From Streptomyces luteolifulvus (lineage in GTDB: Bacteria > Actinomycetota > Actinomycetes > Streptomycetales > Streptomycetaceae), in NCBI RefSeq assembly GCF_008806595.1, contig NZ_VZRB01000012.1, positions 172,159-236,158 of the forward strand: a stretch of 64,000 bases of DNA, given 5' to 3'. Shown here piece by piece: positions 16,646-24,943 of the stretch. Positions within the stretch are counted from its first letter, which is position 1; each line of letters begins with the position of its first letter. The notes below the pieces were generated by a model. The model had not been told where the DNA came from and searched no databases. It was given only the letters and a program-made list of their open reading frames with translations. The translations under genes and the position numbers were made by a program.

Positions 16646-18088
16646 GTGACTTCTGCGCCCGCCAAGCCCCGCATCCCGAACGTCCTCGCCGGACGCTACG
16701 CCTCCGCCGAGCTCGCCACGCTCTGGTCCCCCGAGCAGAAGGTGAAACTGGAGCGTCAGCTCTGGCTCGCCGTGCTGCGGGCCCAGAAGGACCTCGGGAT
16801 CGAGGTGCCGGACGCCGCGATCGCCGACTACGAGCGCGTCCTCGACCAGGTCGACCTGGCCTCCGTCGCCGAGCGCGAGAAGGTCACGCGGCACGATGTG
16901 AAGGCGCGGATCGAGGAGTTCAACGACCTCGCGGGGCACGAGCATGTACACAAGGGCATGACCTCCCGCGACCTCACCGAGAACGTCGAGCAGCTGCAGA
17001 TCCGGCTTTCGCTGGAGCTGATGCGCGACCGTACGGTGGCCGTGCTCGCGCGCCTGGGGAAGCTCGCGGGTGAGTACGGCGAGCTGGTCATGGCCGGCCG
17101 CTCGCACAACGTGGCCGCGCAGGCCACCACCCTCGGCAAGCGTTTCGCGACGGCGGCCGACGAGCTGCTCGTGGCGTACGGCCGGGTCGAGGAACTGCTC
17201 GGCCGCTACCCGCTGCGGGGCATCAAGGGTCCCGTCGGTACGGCGCAGGACATGCTGGACCTGCTCGGCGGGGACGCGGCCAAGCTCGCGGAGCTGGAGC
17301 AGCGCATCGCCCGCCACCTGGGCTTCTCGCAGGCGTTCGCCTCCGTCGGCCAGGTCTACCCGCGCTCGCTCGACTACGACGTGGTCACCTCGCTGGTGCA
17401 GCTGGCGGCGGCACCCTCGTCGCTGGCGAAGACCATCCGGCTGATGGCCGGGCACGAGCTGGTGACCGAGGGCTTCAAGCCCGGCCAGGTCGGCTCCTCC
17501 GCGATGCCGCACAAGATGAACACCCGCTCCTGCGAGCGCGTCAACGGTCTGATGGTGATCCTGCGCGGCTACGCCTCGATGACCGGCGAGCTGGCGGGCG
17601 ACCAGTGGAACGAGGGCGACGTGTCCTGCTCGGTGGTGCGCCGGGTCGCGCTGCCGGACGCGTTCTTCGCGCTCGACGGTCTGCTGGAGACCTTCCTGAC
17701 CGTGCTCGACGAATTCGGCGCCTTCCCGGCCGTCGTCTCCCGTGAGCTGGACCGCTATCTGCCGTTCCTCGCCACCACCAAGGTGCTGATGGGCGCGGTG
17801 CGCGCGGGCGTCGGCCGGGAGCTGGCGCACGAGGCGATCAAGGAGAACGCCGTCGCCTCCGCGCTCGCGATGCGTGAGCGGGGCGCCGAGCGCAACGAGC
17901 TCCTCGACAAGCTGGCCGCCGACGAGCGCATCCCCCTCGACCGCGCCCAGCTGGACGCGCTGATGGCCGACAAGCTGTCCTTCACGGGCGCCGCGGCCGA
18001 CCAGGTCGCCGCCGTCGTCGGCCGCATCGAGGAGATCGTGAAGCAGCACCCGCAGGCCGCGGGCTACACACCCGGAGCGATCCTCTGA
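16646..18088 (+). CDS. purB: Adenylosuccinate lyase
   Basis: A 480-residue fumarase/aspartase-superfamily enzyme that acts twice in purine synthesis (SAICAR to AICAR, and adenylosuccinate to AMP). The signature is GSSAMPHKMN, preceded by the helical core with TSRDLTENVEQ and GRSHNVAAQ, which hold the catalytic His region. A GTG start at 16646 is used; the frame stays open upstream without homology. It is followed without a gap by the uracil-DNA glycosylase gene. Confidence 0.95.
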   Translation: MTSAPAKPRIPNVLAGRYASAELATLWSPEQKVKLERQLWLAVLRAQKDLGIEVPDAAIADYERVLDQVDLASVAEREKVTRHDVKARIEEFNDLAGHEHVHKGMTSRDLTENVEQLQIRLSLELMRDRTVAVLARLGKLAGEYGELVMAGRSHNVAAQATTLGKRFATAADELLVAYGRVEELLGRYPLRGIKGPVGTAQDMLDLLGGDAAKLAELEQRIARHLGFSQAFASVGQVYPRSLDYDVVTSLVQLAAAPSSLAKTIRLMAGHELVTEGFKPGQVGSSAMPHKMNTRSCERVNGLMVILRGYASMTGELAGDQWNEGDVSCSVVRRVALPDAFFALDGLLETFLTVLDEFGAFPAVVSRELDRYLPFLATTKVLMGAVRAGVGRELAHEAIKENAVASALAMRERGAERNELLDKLAADERIPLDRAQLDALMADKLSFTGAAADQVAAVVGRIEEIVKQHPQAAGYTPGAIL

Positions 18089-18630
18089 CGCGCCTGACCC
18101 CGGCGGAACTGGAGGCCGCCCGCGACCGTCTGGTACCGGACGTGGCCGCGGACGGCCTCCGCGTGCTGTTCTGCGGTATCAACCCCGGTCTGATGACGGC
18201 GGCGACGGGCCACCACTTCGCCCGTCCCGGCAACCGGTTCTGGCCGGTGCTGCACCTGTCCGGGTTCACGCCCAGGCTCATGAAGCCGTCGGAACAACTG
18301 GAGTTGCTGTCGTACGGGCTCGGCATCACGAACGTGGTGGCGCGGGCGTCGGCCCGTGCGGACGAGCTGAGCGCGGAGGAGTACCGCGAGGGCGGCAGGC
18401 TGCTGGCGTCGAGGGTGACACGGCTGCGGCCGCGCTGGCTGGCGGTCGTGGGAGTCACCGCGTACCGGGCCGCGTTCGACGAGCGCAGGGCGCGGGTGGG
18501 CCCGCAGGAGCGGACGATCGGGGACACGCGCGTGTGGGTTCTGCCCAACCCGAGCGGGCTGAACGCGCACTGGACGGCGCAGACGATGGCGGAGGAATTC
18601 GGACGGCTGCGGGTGGCGTCCGAGGACTAG
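18085..18630 (+). CDS. mug: G/U mismatch-specific DNA glycosylase
   Basis: A uracil-DNA glycosylase superfamily member (family 2, Mug). The active-site loop is CGINPGLMTA and the second motif is LPNPSGLNAHW. It removes uracil and other damaged pyrimidines mispaired with G. The start is uncertain. The first ATG/GTG/TTG in frame is a GTG at 18142 with no ribosome site. A CTG at 18085, overlapping the purB stop, has GGAG five bases upstream and would add an N terminus beginning TRLTPAELEAARDRL, like that of Streptomyces homologues as I remember them. I therefore favour CTG (181 residues). Confidence 0.82.
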   Translation: MTRLTPAELEAARDRLVPDVAADGLRVLFCGINPGLMTAATGHHFARPGNRFWPVLHLSGFTPRLMKPSEQLELLSYGLGITNVVARASARADELSAEEYREGGRLLASRVTRLRPRWLAVVGVTAYRAAFDERRARVGPQERTIGDTRVWVLPNPSGLNAHWTAQTMAEEFGRLRVASED

Positions 18631-18634
18631 CGGG

Positions 18635-19078
18635 TCAGGGCGGGTCCACCTCGGTGACCACGGCGAGGAGTTGGAACGGGAGTTCCTTGTCCCACTGGGA
18701 GACGCCGAGGGCCACCCAACGGTCCGTCTGCGGCGGTCCCCACAGATGCAGGTTCGGCACATGCGCGCAGAGTGAGCCCCAGGGCTCGGGTATGTTCTCG
18801 CCGCCCGTCGACCGCTCGAAGACGCTCGCCAGGCTGATGGGGTCCGGTGGCCCCCAGCGCTCGGTCAACCGCTCGCTCAGGCCGTCCCTGTTGCACTCGT
18901 ACTGTGTCTCCGTCTCCTCCCACTCGGTGCCGTCGTCCTCCCAGAAGTCGCCGCTCGTCAGTAATTCGGCTATGTGATAGCCGGGTCCCCCCGTGCCGAC
19001 ATCGGTCCTGCCGTGCTCCGCGGGGAAGTCCCGGGTGCACAGCAGGTCGACGGTGGCGAGCCAGTGCGCGATGTCCAT
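18635..19078 (-). CDS. Conserved hypothetical protein with a TTA codon
   Basis: A 147-residue acidic, Trp-rich soluble protein (MDIAHWLATVDLLC at its start) of a type seen in Streptomyces, without a function I recognise. The ATG at 19078 is favoured; a TTG at 19108 is possible. One leucine codon is TTA (complement of 18962-18964), suggesting bldA-dependent translation. It is convergent with the glycosylase gene, four bases away. Confidence 0.6.
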   Translation of the reverse strand: MDIAHWLATVDLLCTRDFPAEHGRTDVGTGGPGYHIAELLTSGDFWEDDGTEWEETETQYECNRDGLSERLTERWGPPDPISLASVFERSTGGENIPEPWGSLCAHVPNLHLWGPPQTDRWVALGVSQWDKELPFQLLAVVTEVDPP

Positions 19079-19302
19079 GTGCTCCAGTAAACCCGCCACC
19101 ACTGACAATTGGCGGGGCGTCAGTGGCTTTGTGGTGGATGGCGGGTTCAGGCGTCCCTGTGCGGGACGCTCCGCGTCTCCTCGGTGGCCACCTGCCCCGC
19201 CTTGTCGGGCCGGAACCAGGTGGGGTGCACCCGGAGCTCGCCGGGGTCCGCCGTGCCGAGTAGCATCCCGCCCATACGCGCACGAGCTGGGAGGACGGGA
19301 CG

Positions 19303-20457
19303 TTGGGGCGGCTGACCGGCGGGGACCCCTCGCTGCTGCGAAGGATCAATTCCGCGGTGGTGCTGCACGCGCTGCGTGCCACGGACTGCGCGACGCTCAC
19401 GGAGATCACCCGGGTGACCGGACTGTCCCGGCCGACCGTCGAAGGCGTCGTCGAGGGGCTCATCGAGGCCGGGCTCGTGGTGGAGAAGGCGGCCGAGGAG
19501 GGCGCGGCCCGCCGTCAGGGGCGGCCCGCGCGGCGGTTCCGGTTCCGCGCCGAGGCCGGCCACCTCCTGGGCCTGGAGGTCGGGGCGCACCGTGTCGCCG
19601 CGCTCCTGGCCGACCTGGACGGCCGTGTGATCGGCGCCGAGGCCCGGGACGTCGACGAGACGGCCTCGGCGGACCTGCGACTGGAGCTGCTGCACACCGC
19701 GGTGGCCGAACTGCTGCGCCGGGCCGGCGTGGCACGCGGCTCGCTGCGCGCTGTCGGGGTCGCCACGCCCGGGATCGTCGAGGCGGACGGCACGGTGCGG
19801 CTGGGCACCGCGCTGCCGGAGTGGACGGGGCTGCGGCTGGGCGAGCGGCTGAGCCGTTCCTTCAAGTGCCCGGTCCTGGTGGAGAACGACGCCAACGCCG
19901 CCGCCGTCGCCGAGCACTGGAAGGGCGCCGCCACCGAGTCGGACGACGTCGTGTTCGTGCTGGCCGGGCTGAGTCCGGGCGCCGGTGCGCTGATCGGCGG
20001 CCGGCTGCACCGGGGGTTCGGCGGGGCGGCAGGCGAGATCGGCGCGCTGCACCTGCTCGGCCGCGAGGCGACTCCCGAGACACTGCTGTCGACCACCGAC
20101 GAGCCGCTGCACCCGCTCGACGAACAGGCGGTCGCGAAGGTCTTCGCGCAGGCGCGCGAAGGTGACCAGCGGGCCCGTGCGGCCGTCGAACGCTTCATCC
20201 AGCGGCTCGTCCACGACGTGGCGGCACTCGTCCTGGCCCTCGATCCGGAAGTCGTCGTCATCGGCGGCTGGGCCGCCGGACTGGACGGCGTGCTGGAGCC
20301 GCTGCGCGGGGAGCTGGCGCGGTACTGCCTGCGGCCGCCGAAGGTGGCCCTGTCGCTCCTCGGCGAGGCGGCCGTGGCGACGGGCGCGCTGCGGCTCGCG
20401 CTCGACCACGTGGAGGAGCAGCTGTTCGCGGTGGAGGGGACGGTGACCGGCCGCTGA
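19303..20457 (+). CDS. ROK-family transcriptional regulator
   Basis: A 384-residue protein: an N-terminal winged helix-turn-helix (about residues 15-75; ITRVTGLSRPTVEGVVEGL) and a C-terminal ROK sugar-kinase-like domain with ATPGIVEADG and LVENDANAAAVAEH. The ROK zinc motif, usually CxCGxxGC, is absent where expected after AGEIGALHLLG, so it is a zinc-less or degenerate regulator, not a kinase. ROK regulators usually repress sugar uptake genes; none lies beside it. The TTG start is supported by GGGAGGACGGGA. Confidence 0.87.
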   Translation: MGRLTGGDPSLLRRINSAVVLHALRATDCATLTEITRVTGLSRPTVEGVVEGLIEAGLVVEKAAEEGAARRQGRPARRFRFRAEAGHLLGLEVGAHRVAALLADLDGRVIGAEARDVDETASADLRLELLHTAVAELLRRAGVARGSLRAVGVATPGIVEADGTVRLGTALPEWTGLRLGERLSRSFKCPVLVENDANAAAVAEHWKGAATESDDVVFVLAGLSPGAGALIGGRLHRGFGGAAGEIGALHLLGREATPETLLSTTDEPLHPLDEQAVAKVFAQAREGDQRARAAVERFIQRLVHDVAALVLALDPEVVVIGGWAAGLDGVLEPLRGELARYCLRPPKVALSLLGEAAVATGALRLALDHVEEQLFAVEGTVTGR

Positions 20458-20464
20458 CGCAGGG

Positions 20465-20495
20465 GTGCCCCCGCAGGAGCTCCCTGCGGGGGCAC
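20465..20495. terminator. Bidirectional hairpin terminator
   Basis: A 13-bp perfect inverted repeat (GTGCCCCCGCAGG at 20465-20477, its complement at 20483-20495) with a five-base loop lies between two convergent regulator genes. Confidence 0.8.
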
Positions 20496-20508
20496 GCACC
20501 GTGGGTGG

Positions 20509-21270
20509 TCAGGAGGCCCGGCGCTCCGGCCCCTCGTGGATCTCCACGCCGCCGGTGTCCCCGAAGGTCAGCCGGCAGGTGTCCGCGCGGTAGGTGGCGA
20601 CGGAGACCGCGGCGACACGGCGGCCGGCGAAGAAGCGGGTCGTCACGACGAGTACGGGCGCACCCGGCAGCCGGTCCAGCTCCTTGGCGTCGTCCGCCCG
20701 CGCCGAGCCGAGCTCGACGGCGCTCTCCCGGCCCTCCAGCTCCAGATGCTGAAGCTCGCGCAGCACCGCACGCGCGCGTGCCGCGCCGGTCGGGGTTTCG
20801 ATGGCGGGGAGATCGGGCACCGACTGCCCCGGAACGTAGAGCAGTTCGGCGGCGACGGGCTGGCCGTGGGTCGTGCGGGAGCGGCGCACGGTGTGCACGA
20901 GCGTGTTGCGGCCGGTCTCCAGCGCGTCGGCGACGGCCGCGGGCGGAGCCTCCACCGTGCTGTCGACGGGCTGCCAGACGGTGTCGCCCGCTCCCGGCCA
21001 GGCGTGCTGCTCGGCGCCGACGGCCACGCCCACGCGCGGCGGGGCGACGGTGGTGCCGACCCCGCGGCGCCGCTGCAGCCTGCCCTCGAGTTCGAGCTGT
21101 TCCAGTGCCTGGCGGAGCGTGGCGCGGGCGACACCGAAGCGGGCGGCCAGCTCGCGTTCGTTGGGCAGGATCTCGCCCACGCTGAACTCGGAGTCCAGTG
21201 CCTCGCTGAGCACGGTCTTCAGGTGCCAGTACTTCGGTTCCGGCACCGTTTCCAGCTGCGTGGTCCCCAC
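20509..21270 (-). CDS. GntR/HutC-family transcriptional regulator
   Basis: A 253-residue regulator with a GntR winged helix (about 12-75; ILPNERELAARFGVARATLRQALEQL would be its recognition region, here read as ELAARFGVARATLRQALEQ) and a C-terminal UTRA ligand domain (about 95-240). HutC-type regulators bind sugars, amino-sugar phosphates or histidine products. Its GTG start has GGAGGA eight bases upstream. No obvious target gene adjoins it, since the neighbour upstream points the same way. Confidence 0.88.
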   Translation of the reverse strand: MGTTQLETVPEPKYWHLKTVLSEALDSEFSVGEILPNERELAARFGVARATLRQALEQLELEGRLQRRRGVGTTVAPPRVGVAVGAEQHAWPGAGDTVWQPVDSTVEAPPAAVADALETGRNTLVHTVRRSRTTHGQPVAAELLYVPGQSVPDLPAIETPTGAARARAVLRELQHLELEGRESAVELGSARADDAKELDRLPGAPVLVVTTRFFAGRRVAAVSVATYRADTCRLTFGDTGGVEIHEGPERRAS

Positions 21271-21426
21271 CCTGTCCTCCGCGATCGCCGTGGTCCGGCA
21301 GCGTTTTAGCGCCCTTGTTTATTAAAGGTTGTTGCACTTCTCTGCGACCATAGGGCGGCCCCCACCCTTGGTCAAGACCAATCACCCCCGTCGCGGAACG
21401 GAGCCCTCGCCGGACGGCGCCGTGCC

Positions 21427-22305
21427 TCAAACGGCGCCCAGTGACCGCAGCTTGTCGGGGTTGCGGATGATGTAGAGGGACTGGATTCGCCCGTCCAGGA
21501 CGTCCAGTTGGAAGACGCTGTCGGGCTTGTCCCCGGACAGGACCAGCAGTGCGGGCCCTCCGTTGAGCTCCAGGAAGCGGAACGACGGGGCCGGGATGCC
21601 CTTCCGTGTCGCGCCGACGATGAAGCGCCCCACCTTGTCGGCCGTCTCCAGGACCCGCAGCGGCGCCTTGGCCTTTCCGCCGCTGTCGCCGACCAGGCGC
21701 ACGTCCGGGGCCAGCAGGGACATCAGGCCCTCGATGTCTCCCCCGGCCGCCGCGGCGAGGAACCGCTCCGTGAGGTCCCGGCGCTGGACGGGGTCGACCT
21801 CGTAGCGCGGCCGCCGCTCCTCGACGTGTTTGCGGGCCCGCCCGGCCATTTGCCGGACGGCCGCCTCGCCGCGCTCCAGCATCGCGGCGATCTCCGCGTA
21901 CGGGTAGCCGAAGGCCTCCCTGAGCACAAACACCGCCCGTTCCAGCGGTGACAGCGACTCCAGTACGACGAGTACGGCGAGGGAGACGGAGTCGGCGAGG
22001 ACGGCACGCTCCGCGGTGTCGGCCACGGTGTCCCCGAAGTCGGTCACATACGGCTCGGGCAGCCAGGGGCCGATATAGGTCTCGCCGCGTGCCTTGACCT
22101 GGCGCAGCCGGTCGACGGCCAGTCGGGTGGTGATGCGCACCAGGTAGCCGCGGGGTTCGCGCACCTCGGTCCGGTCGGCGCCGGACCAGCGCAGCCAGGC
22201 CTCCTGCACCACGTCCTCGGCGTCGGCGACACGCCCGAGCATGCGGTACGCGACGCCCAGGAGGACGGGACGGTGCTCTTCGAAGACGTCGATGTCGGTG
22301 GTCAC
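21427..22305 (-). CDS. ECF41-type RNA polymerase sigma factor (SigJ-like)
   Basis: A 292-residue sigma factor: region 2 (about 1-75; YRMLGRVADAEDVVQEAWLR), region 4 (about 110-165; LSPLERAVFVLREAFGYPY) and a SnoaL-like C-terminal domain (about 175-290). The linker contains WLPEP, and the C-terminal domain contains DSGGKAKAP, both hallmarks of group ECF41. In this group the C-terminal domain acts as a built-in regulator instead of a separate anti-sigma factor. The GTG at 22305 begins the homology. It is divergent from an NAD(P)-binding oxidoreductase, the kind of partner ECF41 factors typically control. Confidence 0.9.
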   Translation of the reverse strand: MTTDIDVFEEHRPVLLGVAYRMLGRVADAEDVVQEAWLRWSGADRTEVREPRGYLVRITTRLAVDRLRQVKARGETYIGPWLPEPYVTDFGDTVADTAERAVLADSVSLAVLVVLESLSPLERAVFVLREAFGYPYAEIAAMLERGEAAVRQMAGRARKHVEERRPRYEVDPVQRRDLTERFLAAAAGGDIEGLMSLLAPDVRLVGDSGGKAKAPLRVLETADKVGRFIVGATRKGIPAPSFRFLELNGGPALLVLSGDKPDSVFQLDVLDGRIQSLYIIRNPDKLRSLGAV

Positions 22306-22329
22306 AGCTCCATCCCAGCCGACGCACCC

Positions 22330-22357
22330 TGTCGTGTCCAGGCGGTATCGGTACGTA
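22330..22357 (+). promoter_or_regulatory. Possible ECF41 promoter upstream of the oxidoreductase
   Basis: TGTCGTG (22330-22336) and CGTA (22354-22357) are separated by 17 bases, close to the ECF41 pattern of TGTCACA, about 16 bases, and CGTC. The site lies 60 bases ahead of the oxidoreductase ATG. Both elements have mismatches, so this is only a candidate. Confidence 0.3.
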
Positions 22358-22417
22358 CGGAGCAGAATGGCCCCGCGGACCGCCGGTGGCCGGCGGCCAG
22401 GGTTCCGGGAGGTGGCC

Positions 22418-23071
22418 ATGCGGTACGCGGTACTGGGCACGGGCGAGGTGGGCCGCACGCTCGGCGGCAGGCTGGTGGAGCTCGGGCATGAGGTGATGCT
22501 GGGGTCGCGCACGAAGGACAATCCGGCCGCTCTGGAGTGGGCCCGGGGCGCGGGCCCCCGGGCGAGCGCCGGTACGTTCGCGGATGCGGCCGTGTCCGCC
22601 GACGTGGTCGTGATCGCGGTCGGCGGGCGGGTGGCGCTCGCCGCGCTGGAGGCGGCGGGGGCGGAGAACCTCGACGGGAAAGTCCTGATCGACGTCTCCA
22701 ATCCGCTGGCGTTCGAGGAGGGGGAACTGCGGCTGTCCCCCGTCGGGTCGGACAGCGTGGGCGAGCAGATCCAGCGCGCCTTCCCGCACGCGCGCGTGGT
22801 GAAGAGCCTCAACACCGTCAACTGCAGGCTGATGGTGGAGCCGGCGCTGGTGCCGGGCGAGCACAATGTGTTCGTCTGTGGCGAGGACGCGGCCGCCAAG
22901 GAGCAGGTCACCGGTCTGCTCGGTGAGTTCGGCTGGCCGCCCGACCGCGTGCTCGACCTGGGCGGCATCCGCGCGGCACGCGGTGTGGAGATGTGGCTGC
23001 CCCTGTGGCTCAGCCTGCTCCAGCACGTCGGGCATGCGGAGTTCAACCTGGAGGTGCGCAGGGGCCGTTGA
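22418..23071 (+). CDS. NAD(P)-binding oxidoreductase (F420/NADP reductase-like)
   Basis: A 217-residue protein with an N-terminal dinucleotide-binding fold (VLGTGEVGRTLGGRLVELGH) and the NPLAF and KSLNTVN segments of the NADPH-dependent F420 reductase-like family. Residues GSRTKDNP after the second strand favour NADP. GGGAGG precedes the ATG. Its divergent position to the ECF41 factor suggests it is the target. The physiological substrate is unknown. Confidence 0.82.
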   Translation: MRYAVLGTGEVGRTLGGRLVELGHEVMLGSRTKDNPAALEWARGAGPRASAGTFADAAVSADVVVIAVGGRVALAALEAAGAENLDGKVLIDVSNPLAFEEGELRLSPVGSDSVGEQIQRAFPHARVVKSLNTVNCRLMVEPALVPGEHNVFVCGEDAAAKEQVTGLLGEFGWPPDRVLDLGGIRAARGVEMWLPLWLSLLQHVGHAEFNLEVRRGR

Positions 23072-23183
23072 CGGCCGTACGGCGGCGGGACCGGGAAGCA
23101 ACTGGGGGCTACCCACCGGTAGCAATTGCTGACAAGCTGTCTACACGGCGTCCGCCCGTGCGCCCCAGACGAGGAGCACCCCC

Positions 23184-24014
23184 ATGTCCGCCACCGTCTC
23201 CTTCAAGGTCCCCACGCCTCGGGGCCCGCAGCCCGTGACCGTGTCCTACGCGCGCGTGGGCAGCGGCGAACCGCTGCTCCTGCTCCACGGGATCGGCCAC
23301 CACCGCCAGGCCTGGGACCCGGTGCTGGACATCCTCGCGGCCGAACGCGATGTGATCGCGGTGGACCTGCCCGGATTCGGCGCGTCCCCGGCCCTCCCGG
23401 ACGGTCTCGCCTACGACCTCCCCACGACGACTGCCGTGTTCACGTCCTTCTGCGAGGCGCTGGAGCTGGAGCGGCCGCATGTGGCGGGCAACTCGCTCGG
23501 CGGACTGCTGGCCCTGGAGCTGGGCCGCGAGAAGGCCGTACGGTCCGTCACCGCTCTCTCCCCCGCCGGATTCTGGTCGGAGGCGGAGCGCCGCTACGCG
23601 TTCGGCATCCTGCTCACCATGCGGCACATCTCCCGGAGGCTGCCTGTGCCGCTGGTCGAGCAGCTGTCCCGGTCGGCGGCCGGCCGCACCGTCCTGACGA
23701 GCACGATCTACGCACGTCCGGCCCGTCGCTCACCCGAGGCCGTGGTCGCCGAGACGCTCGCGCTGGCGCAGGCCACCGGATTCGACCAGACCCTCCGGGC
23801 GGGCGGCAGCGTCCAGTTCACGGACGACCTTCCCGGAATCCCGGTCACCTTGGGCTGGGGCACGCGGGACTGGCTGCTCGTACGCCGGCAGGGAGTCCGC
23901 GCCAAGACGATCATCCCCCGGGCCCGGCTGGTGCGTCTGCCCGGCTGCGGGCACTGCCCGATGAACGACGACCCCGCGCTCGTCGCGCGCGTGATCCTCG
24001 ACGGGAGCCGGTGA
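23184..24014 (+). CDS. Alpha/beta-fold hydrolase
   Basis: A 276-residue hydrolase. The oxyanion region is LLLHGIGHHRQAWDP, the nucleophile elbow is GNSLGG with its Ser at about 100, and the catalytic His is in LPGCGHCPMND. No signal peptide is present. AGGAG lies about ten bases before the ATG. The reaction cannot be specified. Its last 285 bases are overlapped by the antisense end of the EamA gene frame. Confidence 0.85.
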   Translation: MSATVSFKVPTPRGPQPVTVSYARVGSGEPLLLLHGIGHHRQAWDPVLDILAAERDVIAVDLPGFGASPALPDGLAYDLPTTTAVFTSFCEALELERPHVAGNSLGGLLALELGREKAVRSVTALSPAGFWSEAERRYAFGILLTMRHISRRLPVPLVEQLSRSAAGRTVLTSTIYARPARRSPEAVVAETLALAQATGFDQTLRAGGSVQFTDDLPGIPVTLGWGTRDWLLVRRQGVRAKTIIPRARLVRLPGCGHCPMNDDPALVARVILDGSR

Positions 24015-24896
24015 CCGGCGCGACGCCAGGCTCAGCGCGCCGGACCCCAGGGCGACCCCGGCCCCCACGAGCGCGCTGCCCGCGGCCTGGGCGACCCCGT
24101 AGGAACCGGTGCCCACGAACGGCGCGGTACCGGCGGCCGCGACCGGGATGAGCCCGGAGAAGAGCGTGGCGCGCTCCGCGCCCAGCCGCTGCATGCCCAT
24201 GTACCAGCACACGAAGCCTATGACGGTAACGACCGCCGCCTGCCACAGCAGCGCGGCGGTCTCGCTCGGGTCGGGCCGGCGCAGCCAGGCGGTGCCGTCC
24301 AGCAGCAGTCCGGCCGCCGCGGACTCGACGGCGGCGACGCCGCACACTGTGGCAGACAGCAGCCGTGGGCCCAGGGGACGCAGTACGGGCACGGCGAGGA
24401 CGGCGAAAGCGACCTCACCGGCCAGCGCGCACCCGGAGAAGGCGATGCCCGCGGCGTCCGCGCGCCCCCAGCCCTGAACGATGAGGGCACCGGCGGCGAC
24501 GAGCAACGCCCCGTACAGCACGGCACGTTGGGGCCGGCGCCCGTCCAGCAGCGGGACGACCACGGCCACGACCACGGGAGCGCAGCCCACGAACACGCCC
24601 GGGACGGCTGGTTCGGCCGTGCGTTCCGCGGCGAGGACGGCCAGATTGAAGCCGACCATGCCGACGCCGGCGAGCAGCGCCAGACGGAGCCGGTGGCGGA
24701 GCGGAAGCGCCCTCAGGCGGGCCGTCGCTCCCGCCCCGGCCAGCGGGACGAGCAGGACGAAGGCCAGGCCGTAGCGCAGAAACTGGCCGCCCGCGTACGG
24801 GTAGTCGCCGAGGACGCTGTTGGCGGTGAAGGACCCTCCGACGAGGACGCAGGCGAGCGCGGCGAGGAGGGCTCCACGCGTGGTGGTGGCGTTCAT
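23730..24896 (-). CDS. EamA-family (DMT) transporter with antisense C-terminal extension
   Basis: A ten-helix drug/metabolite exporter of the EamA type (two EamA repeats within residues 1-295; for example FLRYGLAFVLLVPLAGAG). The family is about 300 residues long, which would end near 24000. No stop occurs there: the frame runs on for about 90 hydrophilic residues antisense to the convergent hydrolase, to 23730. Either the tail is real or a stop has been lost through a small indel. The ATG at 24896 is 47 bases from the divergent MocR regulator, which probably controls it. Confidence 0.78.
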   Translation of the reverse strand: MNATTTRGALLAALACVLVGGSFTANSVLGDYPYAGGQFLRYGLAFVLLVPLAGAGATARLRALPLRHRLRLALLAGVGMVGFNLAVLAAERTAEPAVPGVFVGCAPVVVAVVVPLLDGRRPQRAVLYGALLVAAGALIVQGWGRADAAGIAFSGCALAGEVAFAVLAVPVLRPLGPRLLSATVCGVAAVESAAAGLLLDGTAWLRRPDPSETAALLWQAAVVTVIGFVCWYMGMQRLGAERATLFSGLIPVAAAGTAPFVGTGSYGVAQAAGSALVGAGVALGSGALSLASRRSPAPVEDHARDERGVVVHRAVPAAGQTHQPGPGDDRLGADSLPAYEQPVPRAPAQGDRDSGKVVRELDAAARPEGLVESGGLRQRERLGDHGLG

Positions 24897-24943
24897 GCGA
24901 GGGACGCTAGGGAGGACAGCGGTCCGGTTTAAGGTCCATTTCC

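Noticed and set aside
20258..23125. 955-residue minus-strand open frame
   Set aside because: It covers the ROK, GntR and sigma factor genes in the wrong frame or strand, and its translation is Arg/Pro/Gly-rich with no motif. It is a high-GC shadow.
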